A stretch of DNA of 30,213 bases from Bacteroidota bacterium (GTDB lineage: Bacteria; Bacteroidota; Ignavibacteria; Ignavibacteriales; Ignavibacteriaceae). Within the stretch, counting starts at the first letter, position 1, and each line of letters begins with the position of its first letter. Below the pieces are notes generated by a model. That model had not been told where the DNA came from. It searched no databases and saw only the letters and a list, made by a program, of their open reading frames with translations. This document shows positions 17,625-25,079 of the stretch, in pieces. The stretch spans positions 1 to 30,213 of the forward strand of contig JAEXTA010000231.1 of assembly GCA_023453665.1 (NCBI GenBank), read 5' to 3'. Made by a program: the position numbers and the translations under genes.

Positions 17625-18735
17625 TCCGGTTTATAGAATTGCAATATTTGGGATAAGATCAATACCTCCAAGAGCAGGCTCAGCAGGTGCAGATACAAGT
17701 GCTACTGAATATTATACAAGGTTTGTTGAGCGCGGACATAAAGTGACTTGCTACAACAGAGTATATAAAAATGATACCGGTTTACTGAATGAATATAAGG
17801 GTATCAAACTCATTAATATGAAAACAATAAATGTTGCCGGGTTTGATTCTCTTTATCATTCCTTCAAAGCTACGTTTCATATAATTTTTAAAAACACTGC
17901 TGACATTGTTGAAATAGGAAATGGGGGAAACAGTATCTGGGCCTTGTTCCTTAGAATGTTCGGGAAAAAAGTTTTCGTGTTCCAGGATGGTGTTGACTGG
18001 ATGAGAGATAAATGGCCATGGTATGGCAAACTGTTTTTATATTTCTCGGCGTACCTTACTGCTAAACTTCCCAACAGGGTTATCTTTGACAATGTTTATG
18101 CAAAAGAATTGTTTGAAAAAAAATTCAAAAAGGAATTTGACTTCAACACTTATGGAAGTGAGATAAGAGATTTTGTTGAGAGTGATGAAATATGTCACAA
18201 GCTCGGTTTAACTCCGGGTGAATATTTCCTGTTTGTCGGAAGATTTATTCCGGACAAAGGTCTGCACTATCTTATACCTGCATTTGAAAAACTTAAGACA
18301 AATAAAAAACTCGTTCTTGTTGGCGGGTCACCAAATCCATCTGAATATGAAATTATGCTGAAGAGTACCAAAGATCCGAGAATAATTTTCCCCGGATATA
18401 TTTATGGTAATGATACAATGAATCTTATGAAGCACGCGTATTTGTATATTCAACCATCTGATATTGAAGGATTATCTCCCGTGATACTTCAGGTGATGGG
18501 AATTGGGGCTCCTTTACTTTGCAGTGATATCCAGGAGAATACTTTTGTTGTGGGTGATACTGCTTTAACTTTCAAAAAGTCTGATTCAGAATCACTTCAT
18601 CAAAAACTTCAATATGCTTTAGAAAATCCTGATGAATTAAAAAAACTTGTAGTCAAAGCCAATCATAGAGTTCATGAAAATTTTTCCTGGGATAAAGTGA
18701 TCGACGAACACTTAAAGCTTATTGCCAACACATGA
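17617..18735 (+). CDS. Glycosyltransferase (GT4-like, DUF1972-like N-terminus)
   Basis: This 372-residue GT-B protein starts with FGIRSIPPRAGSAGADTSA (11-29), which resembles the GTRGIPxxYGG loop of DUF1972/PF09314 glycosyltransferases such as rhamnosyltransferases. HKVTCYNR (41-48) follows. Central motifs are VFQDGVDWMRDKWPWYGK and the donor-domain entry YFLFVGRFIPDKGLHYLIPA. The GT4 signature is altered: E284 is present (DIEGLSPVILQVMG), but the second Glu is Gln (Q292). The ATG lies inside the end of the preceding reductase (8-nt overlap), implying coupled translation. It is the last gene of the long biosynthetic run. Either it is an active, divergent transferase or its activity is altered; the rest of the fold looks intact. 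Confidence 0.8.
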   Translation: MNNPVYRIAIFGIRSIPPRAGSAGADTSATEYYTRFVERGHKVTCYNRVYKNDTGLLNEYKGIKLINMKTINVAGFDSLYHSFKATFHIIFKNTADIVEIGNGGNSIWALFLRMFGKKVFVFQDGVDWMRDKWPWYGKLFLYFSAYLTAKLPNRVIFDNVYAKELFEKKFKKEFDFNTYGSEIRDFVESDEICHKLGLTPGEYFLFVGRFIPDKGLHYLIPAFEKLKTNKKLVLVGGSPNPSEYEIMLKSTKDPRIIFPGYIYGNDTMNLMKHAYLYIQPSDIEGLSPVILQVMGIGAPLLCSDIQENTFVVGDTALTFKKSDSESLHQKLQYALENPDELKKLVVKANHRVHENFSWDKVIDEHLKLIANT

Positions 18736-18905
18736 CCAAGGGTGTTTAAACATTTTACACTTCAATAAACACGGGCGTATTTTCCATCCAATAATATGTT
18801 GCCAATTTACTGTTGTATTTTGGAGCAATCTCTGTTTTTATTCTCAATTTCAAATAATTTTTCTTTTTAATACTGTGGAATAAATCCGTTTTAGTTGAAT
18901 TCTGC

Positions 18906-18920
18906 TGGCATAAACTTTGG
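18906..18920 (+). promoter_or_regulatory. Weak sigma-54-like promoter element
   Basis: TGGCAT, 5 nt, then TTGG resembles the -24/-12 sigma-54 consensus TGGCAC-N5-TTGC. The conserved C of the -12 GC is replaced by G, and the GC that does occur is one base too far. The position, about 200 nt before the SLBB start, is compatible with a promoter. Low confidence. Confidence 0.2.
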
Positions 18921-18944
18921 CTATTAAGTGGTTAATTCAAAGCG

Positions 18945-18963
18945 TGACTTTCTAAGAAGGTCA
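18945..18963. promoter_or_regulatory. 19-bp near-perfect dyad, candidate operator
   Basis: TGACTTTCT, one central A, AGAAGGTCA: eight of nine positions are symmetric. A one-nucleotide loop makes an RNA hairpin unlikely, so a dimeric DNA-binding protein site is the more natural reading. It lies just downstream of the sigma-54-like element, where a bound protein could repress. Confidence 0.35.
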
Positions 18964-19109
18964 ATAATATTTCTCCATAAGTAATTGAACATTTTTTAAA
19001 TCACAGTGTCTAAAAGACCGGAACCAATTATTTGAAATGAAAGTAAAAAGTCATCGATTTTAAATGACACTTAGATTATATTGGAAACAATCATCACAAA
19101 ACTTTTCTT

Positions 19110-19114
19110 GAGGG
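19110..19114 (+). promoter_or_regulatory. Shine-Dalgarno fixing the SLBB protein start at 19123
   Basis: GAGGG with an 8-nt spacer to the ATG at 19123. This supports the ATG that yields a clean signal peptide, rather than an in-frame TTG at 19081 that would add 14 residues. AGGGA at 19111-19115 also fits the minimal CsrA motif ANGGA. Confidence 0.7.
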
Positions 19115-19122
19115 ATATCCTA

Positions 19123-19662
19123 ATGTTGAACAAATTTTTACTTTTTACTTTATGGATGGTTATCGGAATTGGTTCTCTTTACTCACAGGAAGATAAGGGA
19201 AGAAAAGATATTCAAATCGGTTTGGGTACATCAGATGGTACACGCTCCTTTGGCGGTGCTTATTATGATTTTTCTGATGGTGAAACTGTAAATATTAAAG
19301 TTTCAGTTTGGGGTAACGTAAGAAATCCAGGCCGGTACGTTATTCCTGTCTATACAACTATGCTGGACCTCATATCACTTGCCGGCGGACCAACAGAAGC
19401 GGCTGATCTTGATGATTTAAGATTATACCGCACACCGCAAACAGGTGAACCCCAGTTATTAAAATTCAGATATGATGACCTGATTGATGGCGATCAGTTA
19501 ATAAAAAATCGTAATGTGCCTAAACTGGAACCCAGTGATGTGTTACTGGTTCCCGGATCACCACCAATGTATTTCCGGGATTGGCTATCATTAACGATGT
19601 CAGTTGTATCGATGATTTTATCTACGGTTGTTTTAGTAATAGGATTTAACACAAGAAATTGA
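19123..19662 (+). CDS. Small secreted SLBB-domain polysaccharide export protein with C-terminal membrane anchor
   Basis: From the ATG at 19123 the product has 179 residues. Residues 1-22 form a Sec signal peptide (basic start, hydrophobic core, cleavage after about LYSQ). A glycine/acid-rich linker (23-53) follows, then one SLBB domain (about 56-145: VSVWGNVRNPGRYVIP at 60-75, LDLISLAGGPTEAADLDDLR, LEPSDVLLVPGSPP) and a C-terminal hydrophobic helix (154-175). SLBB domains occur in Wza-type outer-membrane export proteins, but the usual N-terminal PES/Poly_export domain is missing and the length is about half. It probably partners the BY-kinase that follows 18 nt later, perhaps as a periplasmic adaptor anchored in the membrane (inference). 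A separate Wza would be expected elsewhere in the genome. Confidence 0.8.
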   Translation: MLNKFLLFTLWMVIGIGSLYSQEDKGRKDIQIGLGTSDGTRSFGGAYYDFSDGETVNIKVSVWGNVRNPGRYVIPVYTTMLDLISLAGGPTEAADLDDLRLYRTPQTGEPQLLKFRYDDLIDGDQLIKNRNVPKLEPSDVLLVPGSPPMYFRDWLSLTMSVVSMILSTVVLVIGFNTRN

Positions 19663-19665
19663 TGA

Positions 19666-19673
19666 ACAAGGAT
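19666..19673 (+). promoter_or_regulatory. Shine-Dalgarno/candidate CsrA site before the BY-kinase
   Basis: AAGGA (19668-19672) with an 8-nt spacer is a good SD for the ATG at 19681. The surrounding ACAAGGAT matches the core ACARGGAU of the known CsrA consensus RUACARGGAUGU. SD overlap makes partial matches common, so binding is only a hypothesis. Confidence 0.4.
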
Positions 19674-19680
19674 TAATTGA

Positions 19681-21897
19681 ATGGAACAATTTAAGTTTAA
19701 ACCACAAACAAAATCAGAAGGTAACAAGATTAAAGAACTACTTAATCTTGCACGTATTAATAAAGTCCCGATAATTATCATCAGTCTTACTGTATTTGCT
19801 GCATCGATAATTTATGCAATGGTTGCCCAAAACATTTACAATGCAAAAACAGCACTGAGAATATCAAAACCACAAACAAACATTATTCAGGGTCCGCTTG
19901 TTCAGGATATTTCTGAATACACAGGAAACCTGGTTGCAAATCAGATCGAAACTCTAAAAAGCGGAACGATCAGGGAGAAAGTTATAGATGAACTAATCGA
20001 TTCATTTAAAGTCGCAAAGAATAAGGACAAGTTTTATCTAATTTTGAATAAAGATTCTTTTGGTAAACTGGAATACTCACTCAAACCTTATTCGCTAATA
20101 ATGGAAACACTGGGGCAGAAAGTTTATATAAGTCAGAAACGAAATCTTGATGTTATAGAAATTGATGTTGAATCACCCTCACCTTATGAAGCCGCATTAA
20201 TCGCAAATCTTTATGCTAAAGCATATACTGAATTTAATCTCGCTGAAAACCGCCAGAATTTTACAAGCGTAAGAACAATTCTGGAGAAACAACTTTCAGA
20301 AAAACAGACTGAACTTCAATTAGCCGAGGATAACAAAAAGAATTATCAATATGCCGGCGGAACCCTCGATCTTGATGCACAAACCCGTTCGCTTCTTTCC
20401 CAGCTTCAAAGTCTGGAAGGTGAAAGAAATACGGTTTACATAAACATGCTGCAGGTAAAAGAAACATGGATTCAATATAAAAATGAACTTGCAAGAAAAG
20501 ATCCTTCACTATCATCATACCTGGAGAACAAAGCATCTGAACCTTACCTGTTATCAATGCAGGAGCAAATTGCAAAACTTGAGGCTCAAAGAGATTTTGC
20601 ATTACTGAATAACAGAGAACTAAACAATAATTCTCCCGCGATAAAAGATTATAACTCCAAAATAGGTGAGTTAAAAAACCGGTTAGCAAAAAGTATTGAA
20701 GAATATCAGAAGGGTATAGCCGCAGCAAGCCCTGATGAAATAAAATCTCTTACACAAAAAATCTTTGAAGAGGAGGTAAGGTATAAATCACTGCTTGCCT
20801 CTTATAACCAGTTGAATGAAGTTATAAAATCTAATGAAGCAAAAATTGATAAACTGCCGGCAAAAACAGTTGATCTTGCGCGGCTTGAACGCGAAAGGTC
20901 TTCAGTTGAACAACTTTATACTGCACTTCAGCAGAAGTACCAGGAAGCACTGATCAATGAACAGTCAACAGCCGGTAATGTATTTATTGTAGCAGTTGCT
21001 GAACCACCTTTACTTCCTTCAAAACCAAACAGGAAAATGATAATAGCAATGGGATTATTCCTGGGGCTTGGTCTTGGATTCGGTTTTGTTTATGTAAGGA
21101 ATATGTTCGACAGGACTGTTAAAACACCTGAAGATATTGAACAACGTGATGTAAGAATTTTAGGCTGGATACCCAAAATCAAATTTGAAGATAAAAATGG
21201 TCAGAAAGATTCAGAACTGATAGCAATAAAACAGGCTAACTCAATTCCAGGTGAAGCATTCAGAACATTACGTTCGCGACTTCAACTTCTTGATCTTAAA
21301 AAAGATGTTAAAACTATTCTGATAACCTCTTCAGCACCGAAAGAAGGTAAAACACTTTTGTCAAGTAATATTGCAGCAAGTTTTGCGCTGGCAAATAAGA
21401 AGACAATTATAATTGATTGTGATTTGCGTATCCCAAGGCTGCACGTTGTGTTCAATGAAAAACGAACTCCGGGTTTAACGGATTATTTTACGCGCAAAAC
21501 TTCACTTGAAGAGATAATTAAAAAATCTGAAAATCCTTATCTTGATTTTATAACAGGAGGAACCCTGCCTCCTGATCCGGCAGAGGTAATTGGTTCGCCG
21601 CAAATGAAAAATTTTATTCAAAAACTGCGTACTGATTATGATATCGTTATAGTTGATTCACCGCCTATACTTGCAGTTGCTGATGCAGAAATTCTTTCAA
21701 GATTGGTGGACTTTTCTATTCTTGTTGTTACTGCCGAAACAACTGAGATTGAATCAATGCAGAGATCCGTTGAACTTATGAAGAGTCCGCAAGGCTCATT
21801 TATAGGGGTTATACTGAACAACTTTGATCATAAGCGAAGTGATAAACCATATTATAAATATTCTCACTATTATTATGGTGAATCAAAAACCAGTTAG
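19681..21897 (+). CDS. Wzc-like polysaccharide co-polymerase and tyrosine autokinase (BY-kinase)
   Basis: This 738-residue inner-membrane protein has the full Wzc layout. Residues 30-50 are the first membrane helix. A periplasmic Wzz-like region follows, with long coiled coils (about 190-345 and 355-430). EPPLLPSKPNRK (441-452) is the Wzz-type proline segment before the second helix (453-472). The cytoplasmic kinase has Walker A SSAPKEGKT (550-558), Walker A' TIIIDCDLR (575-583) and Walker B IVIVDSPP (655-662). The C-terminus carries a tyrosine cluster (Y724, Y725, Y727, Y730-Y732), the usual autophosphorylation sites. Cycling of phosphorylation controls chain length and export. ATG has a strong SD. 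A terminator follows the stop. A separate phosphatase was not seen in the window. Confidence 0.93.
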   Translation: MEQFKFKPQTKSEGNKIKELLNLARINKVPIIIISLTVFAASIIYAMVAQNIYNAKTALRISKPQTNIIQGPLVQDISEYTGNLVANQIETLKSGTIREKVIDELIDSFKVAKNKDKFYLILNKDSFGKLEYSLKPYSLIMETLGQKVYISQKRNLDVIEIDVESPSPYEAALIANLYAKAYTEFNLAENRQNFTSVRTILEKQLSEKQTELQLAEDNKKNYQYAGGTLDLDAQTRSLLSQLQSLEGERNTVYINMLQVKETWIQYKNELARKDPSLSSYLENKASEPYLLSMQEQIAKLEAQRDFALLNNRELNNNSPAIKDYNSKIGELKNRLAKSIEEYQKGIAAASPDEIKSLTQKIFEEEVRYKSLLASYNQLNEVIKSNEAKIDKLPAKTVDLARLERERSSVEQLYTALQQKYQEALINEQSTAGNVFIVAVAEPPLLPSKPNRKMIIAMGLFLGLGLGFGFVYVRNMFDRTVKTPEDIEQRDVRILGWIPKIKFEDKNGQKDSELIAIKQANSIPGEAFRTLRSRLQLLDLKKDVKTILITSSAPKEGKTLLSSNIAASFALANKKTIIIDCDLRIPRLHVVFNEKRTPGLTDYFTRKTSLEEIIKKSENPYLDFITGGTLPPDPAEVIGSPQMKNFIQKLRTDYDIVIVDSPPILAVADAEILSRLVDFSILVVTAETTEIESMQRSVELMKSPQGSFIGVILNNFDHKRSDKPYYKYSHYYYGESKTS

Positions 21898-21918
21898 AAT
21901 TTTTAATAATAAACTTTT

Positions 21919-21954
21919 AAGGGTGAAGTTGATTTTTTGACTTCACCCTTTTTT
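21919..21954 (+). terminator. Intrinsic terminator after the BY-kinase gene
   Basis: A perfect 11-bp stem (AAGGGTGAAGT, 21919-21929, with ACTTCACCCTT, 21940-21950) and a 10-nt T-rich loop are followed by a T run through 21954. It begins 22 nt after the kinase stop and separates it from the ompA gene. Confidence 0.9.
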
Positions 21955-22099
21955 ATTTAATTCAATCAAAACAAATAAAATAAAGTCCTATTCTTAATCA
22001 GTATGAGTATTCAATTATTATATATATTTTCCATAAATTCAGATGTGAATCATTTTGATTACTACAACAAAGAGGAATGTTTTTAACAGGTAGGATTTC

Positions 22100-22103
22100 A
22101 GGA
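22100..22103 (+). promoter_or_regulatory. Shine-Dalgarno of the OmpA-family gene
   Basis: AGGA with a 5-nt spacer precedes the ATG at 22109; a second TAGGA lies at 22091-22095. The 150 bp upstream, after the terminator, is very A+T-rich and must hold the promoter, but I cannot single out a convincing -35/-10 pair. Confidence 0.55.
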
Positions 22104-22108
22104 ATCAA

Positions 22109-23545
22109 ATGAAAAAATTATTTTTCTTACTGGTTTTGATTGTGTGTCATAACGTTTTATTAGCTCAGGCAAACCAGAGTTCAAACCATCCATATTCGGG
22201 TACACTTGCAGTTTCACTTAATGGCGGAATGACAATTGGAATAACCGACTACAAAGAAATAAAAATGGGCGGAACTTTAAATGGCATGGTAGAATATTTT
22301 TTTAACACATCATCCGATCATATTCTTAGTTTAAAACTATTCGCAGGTGGTCAGAATGTCTATGGTAAAGACTATCGCGGAATGCTTTACAGTAATGATG
22401 TGGGAAATTTTGAAATCCCGGAAATAATTTATTCCGATATGTACATTGCAGGGGGCGGAGGTACATATTCGTATTCACTCAACAATGTGGTTTTTCCATA
22501 TATAGGTGCTGGACTCTCTTACATCAAATTCAGTCCCAAATTAGCTTCCGGTAATGTAACTCAGAATAATGTTGCCGGCCTATACAGTAAAAATGCATTA
22601 TCCTGGGATATAGAAGCAGGTATGAGATTTCCTATTACTGAAAAAATTGGGTTACAATTTAATGGCAGCATTCATTTCTTAAATACGGATTATATTGACG
22701 ATATAGCTGTTGGCATACACAATGATTTGTACTCTTCTTTCATGCTCGGTGTTTCGTATTCATTTTTTGGTGATAAAGATTCTGACAACGACGGCATTTA
22801 TGATTCTGAAGATAATTGCCCGGAAGAACCTGAAGATTATGATGGATTTCAGGATTATGACGGTTGCCCTGATCCTGATAATGACCAGGATGGTATATCA
22901 GATATAAATGATAAATGTCCCGATGAAGCAGAGGATTTTGATAATTTTCAGGATGATGATGGTTGTCCTGATACTGATAATGATTGGGACAGAATAATTG
23001 ACAGGTTTGATAAATGTCCCGATGAAGCAGAGGATTTTGATAATTTCCAGGATGATGATGGTTGTCCCGATTTAGATAACGATAGTGATGGGATTCCAGA
23101 TTCACTTGATAAATGCCCTGAAGAAGCTGAAATTTTTAATGGTTTTCAGGACGACGATGGATGCCCGGATGTTGCACCACTTAGTGAAAGTACATTTGCA
23201 CCAAAAGAAATATTGATAGACGGTGAAACTACTTTTGGAATCAACACATCCGAGATTTTACCTTCTGCTTTCGCGGAACTTGATAGGATTGTTACACTTT
23301 TAAAAAGTTACCCTGAAGCCAAGTGGAGAATTGAAGGACATATGGATAATCAGAACTCAACTGATTTCAGCAGAGTTATTTCACTTAAACGTGCAGAATC
23401 AATTCTGAATTATTTTATACTTAAAGGTTTGCCGTCATTCAAATTTGAAGTTATTGGAATGGGAGATAAATTTCCGATTGCCAATAACAATACTGAATTT
23501 GGAAGATCAAAAAACAGGAGAATAGAAATAGTCAGAATTAATTAA
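22109..23545 (+). CDS. OmpA-family outer-membrane protein with thrombospondin type 3 repeats
   Basis: This 478-residue protein has three parts. Residues 1-20 form a signal peptide ending LLAQ. Residues about 25-220 alternate short amphipathic strands and turns and end in GVSYSFF, as expected of an eight-strand OmpA-like barrel. Residues 224-355 are four 33-residue type 3 repeats rich in DxDxDG and CPDE motifs, which bind calcium in known members. The C-terminal OmpA domain (about 365-478) has EGHMDNQ (409-415), SLKRAESILNYF (425-436) and GRSKNRRIEI (465-474), with the Asp and Arg that bind diaminopimelate in peptidoglycan. It probably tethers the outer membrane to the wall. It is a single gene with its own promoter and converges on the histidine kinase gene. 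Confidence 0.92.
   Translation: MKKLFFLLVLIVCHNVLLAQANQSSNHPYSGTLAVSLNGGMTIGITDYKEIKMGGTLNGMVEYFFNTSSDHILSLKLFAGGQNVYGKDYRGMLYSNDVGNFEIPEIIYSDMYIAGGGGTYSYSLNNVVFPYIGAGLSYIKFSPKLASGNVTQNNVAGLYSKNALSWDIEAGMRFPITEKIGLQFNGSIHFLNTDYIDDIAVGIHNDLYSSFMLGVSYSFFGDKDSDNDGIYDSEDNCPEEPEDYDGFQDYDGCPDPDNDQDGISDINDKCPDEAEDFDNFQDDDGCPDTDNDWDRIIDRFDKCPDEAEDFDNFQDDDGCPDLDNDSDGIPDSLDKCPEEAEIFNGFQDDDGCPDVAPLSESTFAPKEILIDGETTFGINTSEILPSAFAELDRIVTLLKSYPEAKWRIEGHMDNQNSTDFSRVISLKRAESILNYFILKGLPSFKFEVIGMGDKFPIANNNTEFGRSKNRRIEIVRIN
22778..23173 (+). repeat. Four tandem 99-bp (33-residue) calcium-binding repeats
   Basis: Four in-frame units encode residues 224-256, 257-289, 290-322 and 323-355. Units 2 and 3 share a 63-nt block (22910-22972 and 23009-23071) with only two mismatches, pointing to recent duplication or gene conversion. 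In unit 3 the start is divergent (DNDWDRIID), losing the Gly of the DxDxDG loop. Confidence 0.9.
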
Positions 23546-25079
23546 CAACAGCAAAACTGATAATTACTTCTGTACCTTGTTTGTGTTCGCTGATTATTCT
23601 GAATGATCCGTTCATCAGGTTAGTGAGTTTATAGGCGACAGTAAGCCCTAACCCTGCGCCTTGAGTATTTTTAGTATAACCTGTTTCTGCCTGTACAAAG
23701 GGTTCCAATAACTTTTCAAGCTTGTTTGTTTCAATACCTATACCGGTATCCCTTACCGAAATATAAACACTTTTATTATCAGCATAAGAGCTTAAAACTA
23801 TCTTTCCCTTTTCCGTAAATTTAATAGCATTATCAACCAGCGCTGTGACTACTCTTTCAAGTTTTACCCAGTCTGTTTCAATAAAAAATTCGGGTTGTGA
23901 TTCCTCAAGAATAAATTCAATTTCTTTTTTACCAAGCTGATTTTTCATTTTATTGTGTACAGACCGCAAAACCTGGTTGCAGTTCAATCTCACCATATCA
24001 AGAGAAAATTCCCCTGATTCTATTTGTGAAAGTTCAACTGTGTTAGAAAAAATATTTAACACTCTTTTTAAAACTTCTTTAACTGAATAAATAACCTCTT
24101 TAAGATTTTCAAAATCATTATTAGAAATGTACTCTTCAATAATTTCCGAATAACCTGAAATTGCTGTATAAGGGGTTCTGATTTCATGTGAGAGATTATT
24201 CAGCAGTGAATTCCGCAGCTGATTTAGATAGTTTTCTTTTTCATAAAGTAATGCTATCTGTTTTTGTGCTGATGAATCAGGTGTAATCGATTGATTATTA
24301 TTCTGAACCGATGGGTTAATAATTGACTGATCAATTTTTAATTCAGCTTCTTCACTGGTAAGTATATAAGTAGTTCCTTCATCTCCGCCAGACTGCACAA
24401 TATTAAGATGCAGATCAACTGTTTTCATATCGCCGCAGTCCAGGAGGAATGTACACCTGTATTTCCAGTCCTGTTTTTTACTTACTGCCGAAAGCAGTTT
24501 TCCAAACTCGCTGTCAGGCAAATGTGAATACAATACTGATGGAATTGTATTACCGAAAATTGTTTCAATATCTCTGTTTAAAAGTTTTTCAAACGACTGA
24601 GTGGCATATGTAATTTTTCCGGAATTGTCTGCTGTAATCAAAGCCGCTTTTGAAAACTCCAGCGCCCTGCTTAACGAGAAAACTTTTGATTCAAGGTTTT
24701 TATTAGGATCGTTTTTCCTGAACGTGAAAATAAAATACTGGTTTTCATTCAAGAAAATTCTTTCAATCTCAACTAAATAATATTTGAACCCTGAACCTGA
24801 AACATAAAGATGATCATAACGAATGTTGCTGAAATTACTTTTCGAAAAAACGTTAAGTGATATTCCAAGTTCCGGTTCAAAGGTTAGCTGCGACAGGTTA
24901 TTACCGTACTGCAGATTAAAAGAGACCCAGAATGTCTTATTTGCAAAAATTATTTCGCCGTATTGGTCAGATATGACGAACGGGTTTGTGTCAGGTAGTT
25001 CTTCATAAGAAAATAATTCTGACAGCATTGTGTAATTATTTTTTGATGCAATTTCATCAAGGTTAGCGTACTTAAGCAT
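23538..25079 (-). CDS. Cytoplasmic PAS-domain sensor histidine kinase
   Basis: This 513-residue kinase has no membrane segment. A first PAS-like domain spans about 25-120 and a second about 140-240 (AALITADNSGKITYATQSFE, 145-164). A linker rich in Gln, Asn and Ser follows, then a HisKA domain with H298 in NLSHEIRTP, and a HATPase_c domain with the N-box (VDNAIKFTEKG, N417), G1 box RDTGIGI and G2 box GAGLGL (474-479). All catalytic boxes look intact, so it should autophosphorylate. It carries no receiver of its own and probably signals to the receiver proteins encoded just upstream in the same operon. Its start overlaps the preceding gene by 8 nt, and its stop overlaps the convergent ompA gene by 8 bp. 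Confidence 0.92.
   Translation of the reverse strand: MLKYANLDEIASKNNYTMLSELFSYEELPDTNPFVISDQYGEIIFANKTFWVSFNLQYGNNLSQLTFEPELGISLNVFSKSNFSNIRYDHLYVSGSGFKYYLVEIERIFLNENQYFIFTFRKNDPNKNLESKVFSLSRALEFSKAALITADNSGKITYATQSFEKLLNRDIETIFGNTIPSVLYSHLPDSEFGKLLSAVSKKQDWKYRCTFLLDCGDMKTVDLHLNIVQSGGDEGTTYILTSEEAELKIDQSIINPSVQNNNQSITPDSSAQKQIALLYEKENYLNQLRNSLLNNLSHEIRTPYTAISGYSEIIEEYISNNDFENLKEVIYSVKEVLKRVLNIFSNTVELSQIESGEFSLDMVRLNCNQVLRSVHNKMKNQLGKKEIEFILEESQPEFFIETDWVKLERVVTALVDNAIKFTEKGKIVLSSYADNKSVYISVRDTGIGIETNKLEKLLEPFVQAETGYTKNTQGAGLGLTVAYKLTNLMNGSFRIISEHKQGTEVIISFAVVN

Larger units (their letters stand above)
18736..19122 (+). other. Gene-free regulatory region before the export/kinase genes
   Basis: No credible gene is present in this stretch of about 390 bp. 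It is A+T-rich. I see a palindrome TGTTTAAACA (18743-18752) inside a weak inverted repeat (GTGTTTA at 18742-18748 with TAAACAC at 18766-18772, no U-tract), a sigma-54-like element (18906-18920), a 19-bp near-perfect dyad (18945-18963), a short inverted repeat GTCAT/ATGAC (19050-19068) and the SD of the SLBB gene. The region most likely holds the promoter of the export genes. Confidence 0.5.

Noticed and set aside
18742..18772. Possible terminator after the last glycosyltransferase gene
   Set aside because: Stem of only 7 bp, 17-nt loop and no T run afterwards.
18796..18870. 24-codon reading frame in the gene-free region before the SLBB gene
   Set aside because: No SD, Phe/Leu/Ser-rich composition expected of A+T-rich random DNA, no resemblance to a known leader peptide.
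19081..19122. TTG at 19081 as start of the SLBB protein
   Set aside because: It would bury the signal peptide behind 14 residues and lacks an SD, whereas ATG at 19123 has GAGGG at ideal spacing.
20261..20728. Minus-strand frame of 155 codons inside the BY-kinase gene
   Set aside because: Lies wholly opposite a well-supported coding region with intact coiled-coil domain; no recognisable domain or SD.
22910..23071. Spaced near-identical 63-nt repeats as a CRISPR-like array
   Set aside because: Only two copies, in frame, encoding a known calcium-binding repeat; no cas genes.
22740..23105. His/Asn/Tyr-rich minus-strand frame of 121 codons with an apparent repeat
   Set aside because: It lies antisense to the calcium repeats of the OmpA gene and its periodicity is just their mirror; no SD.
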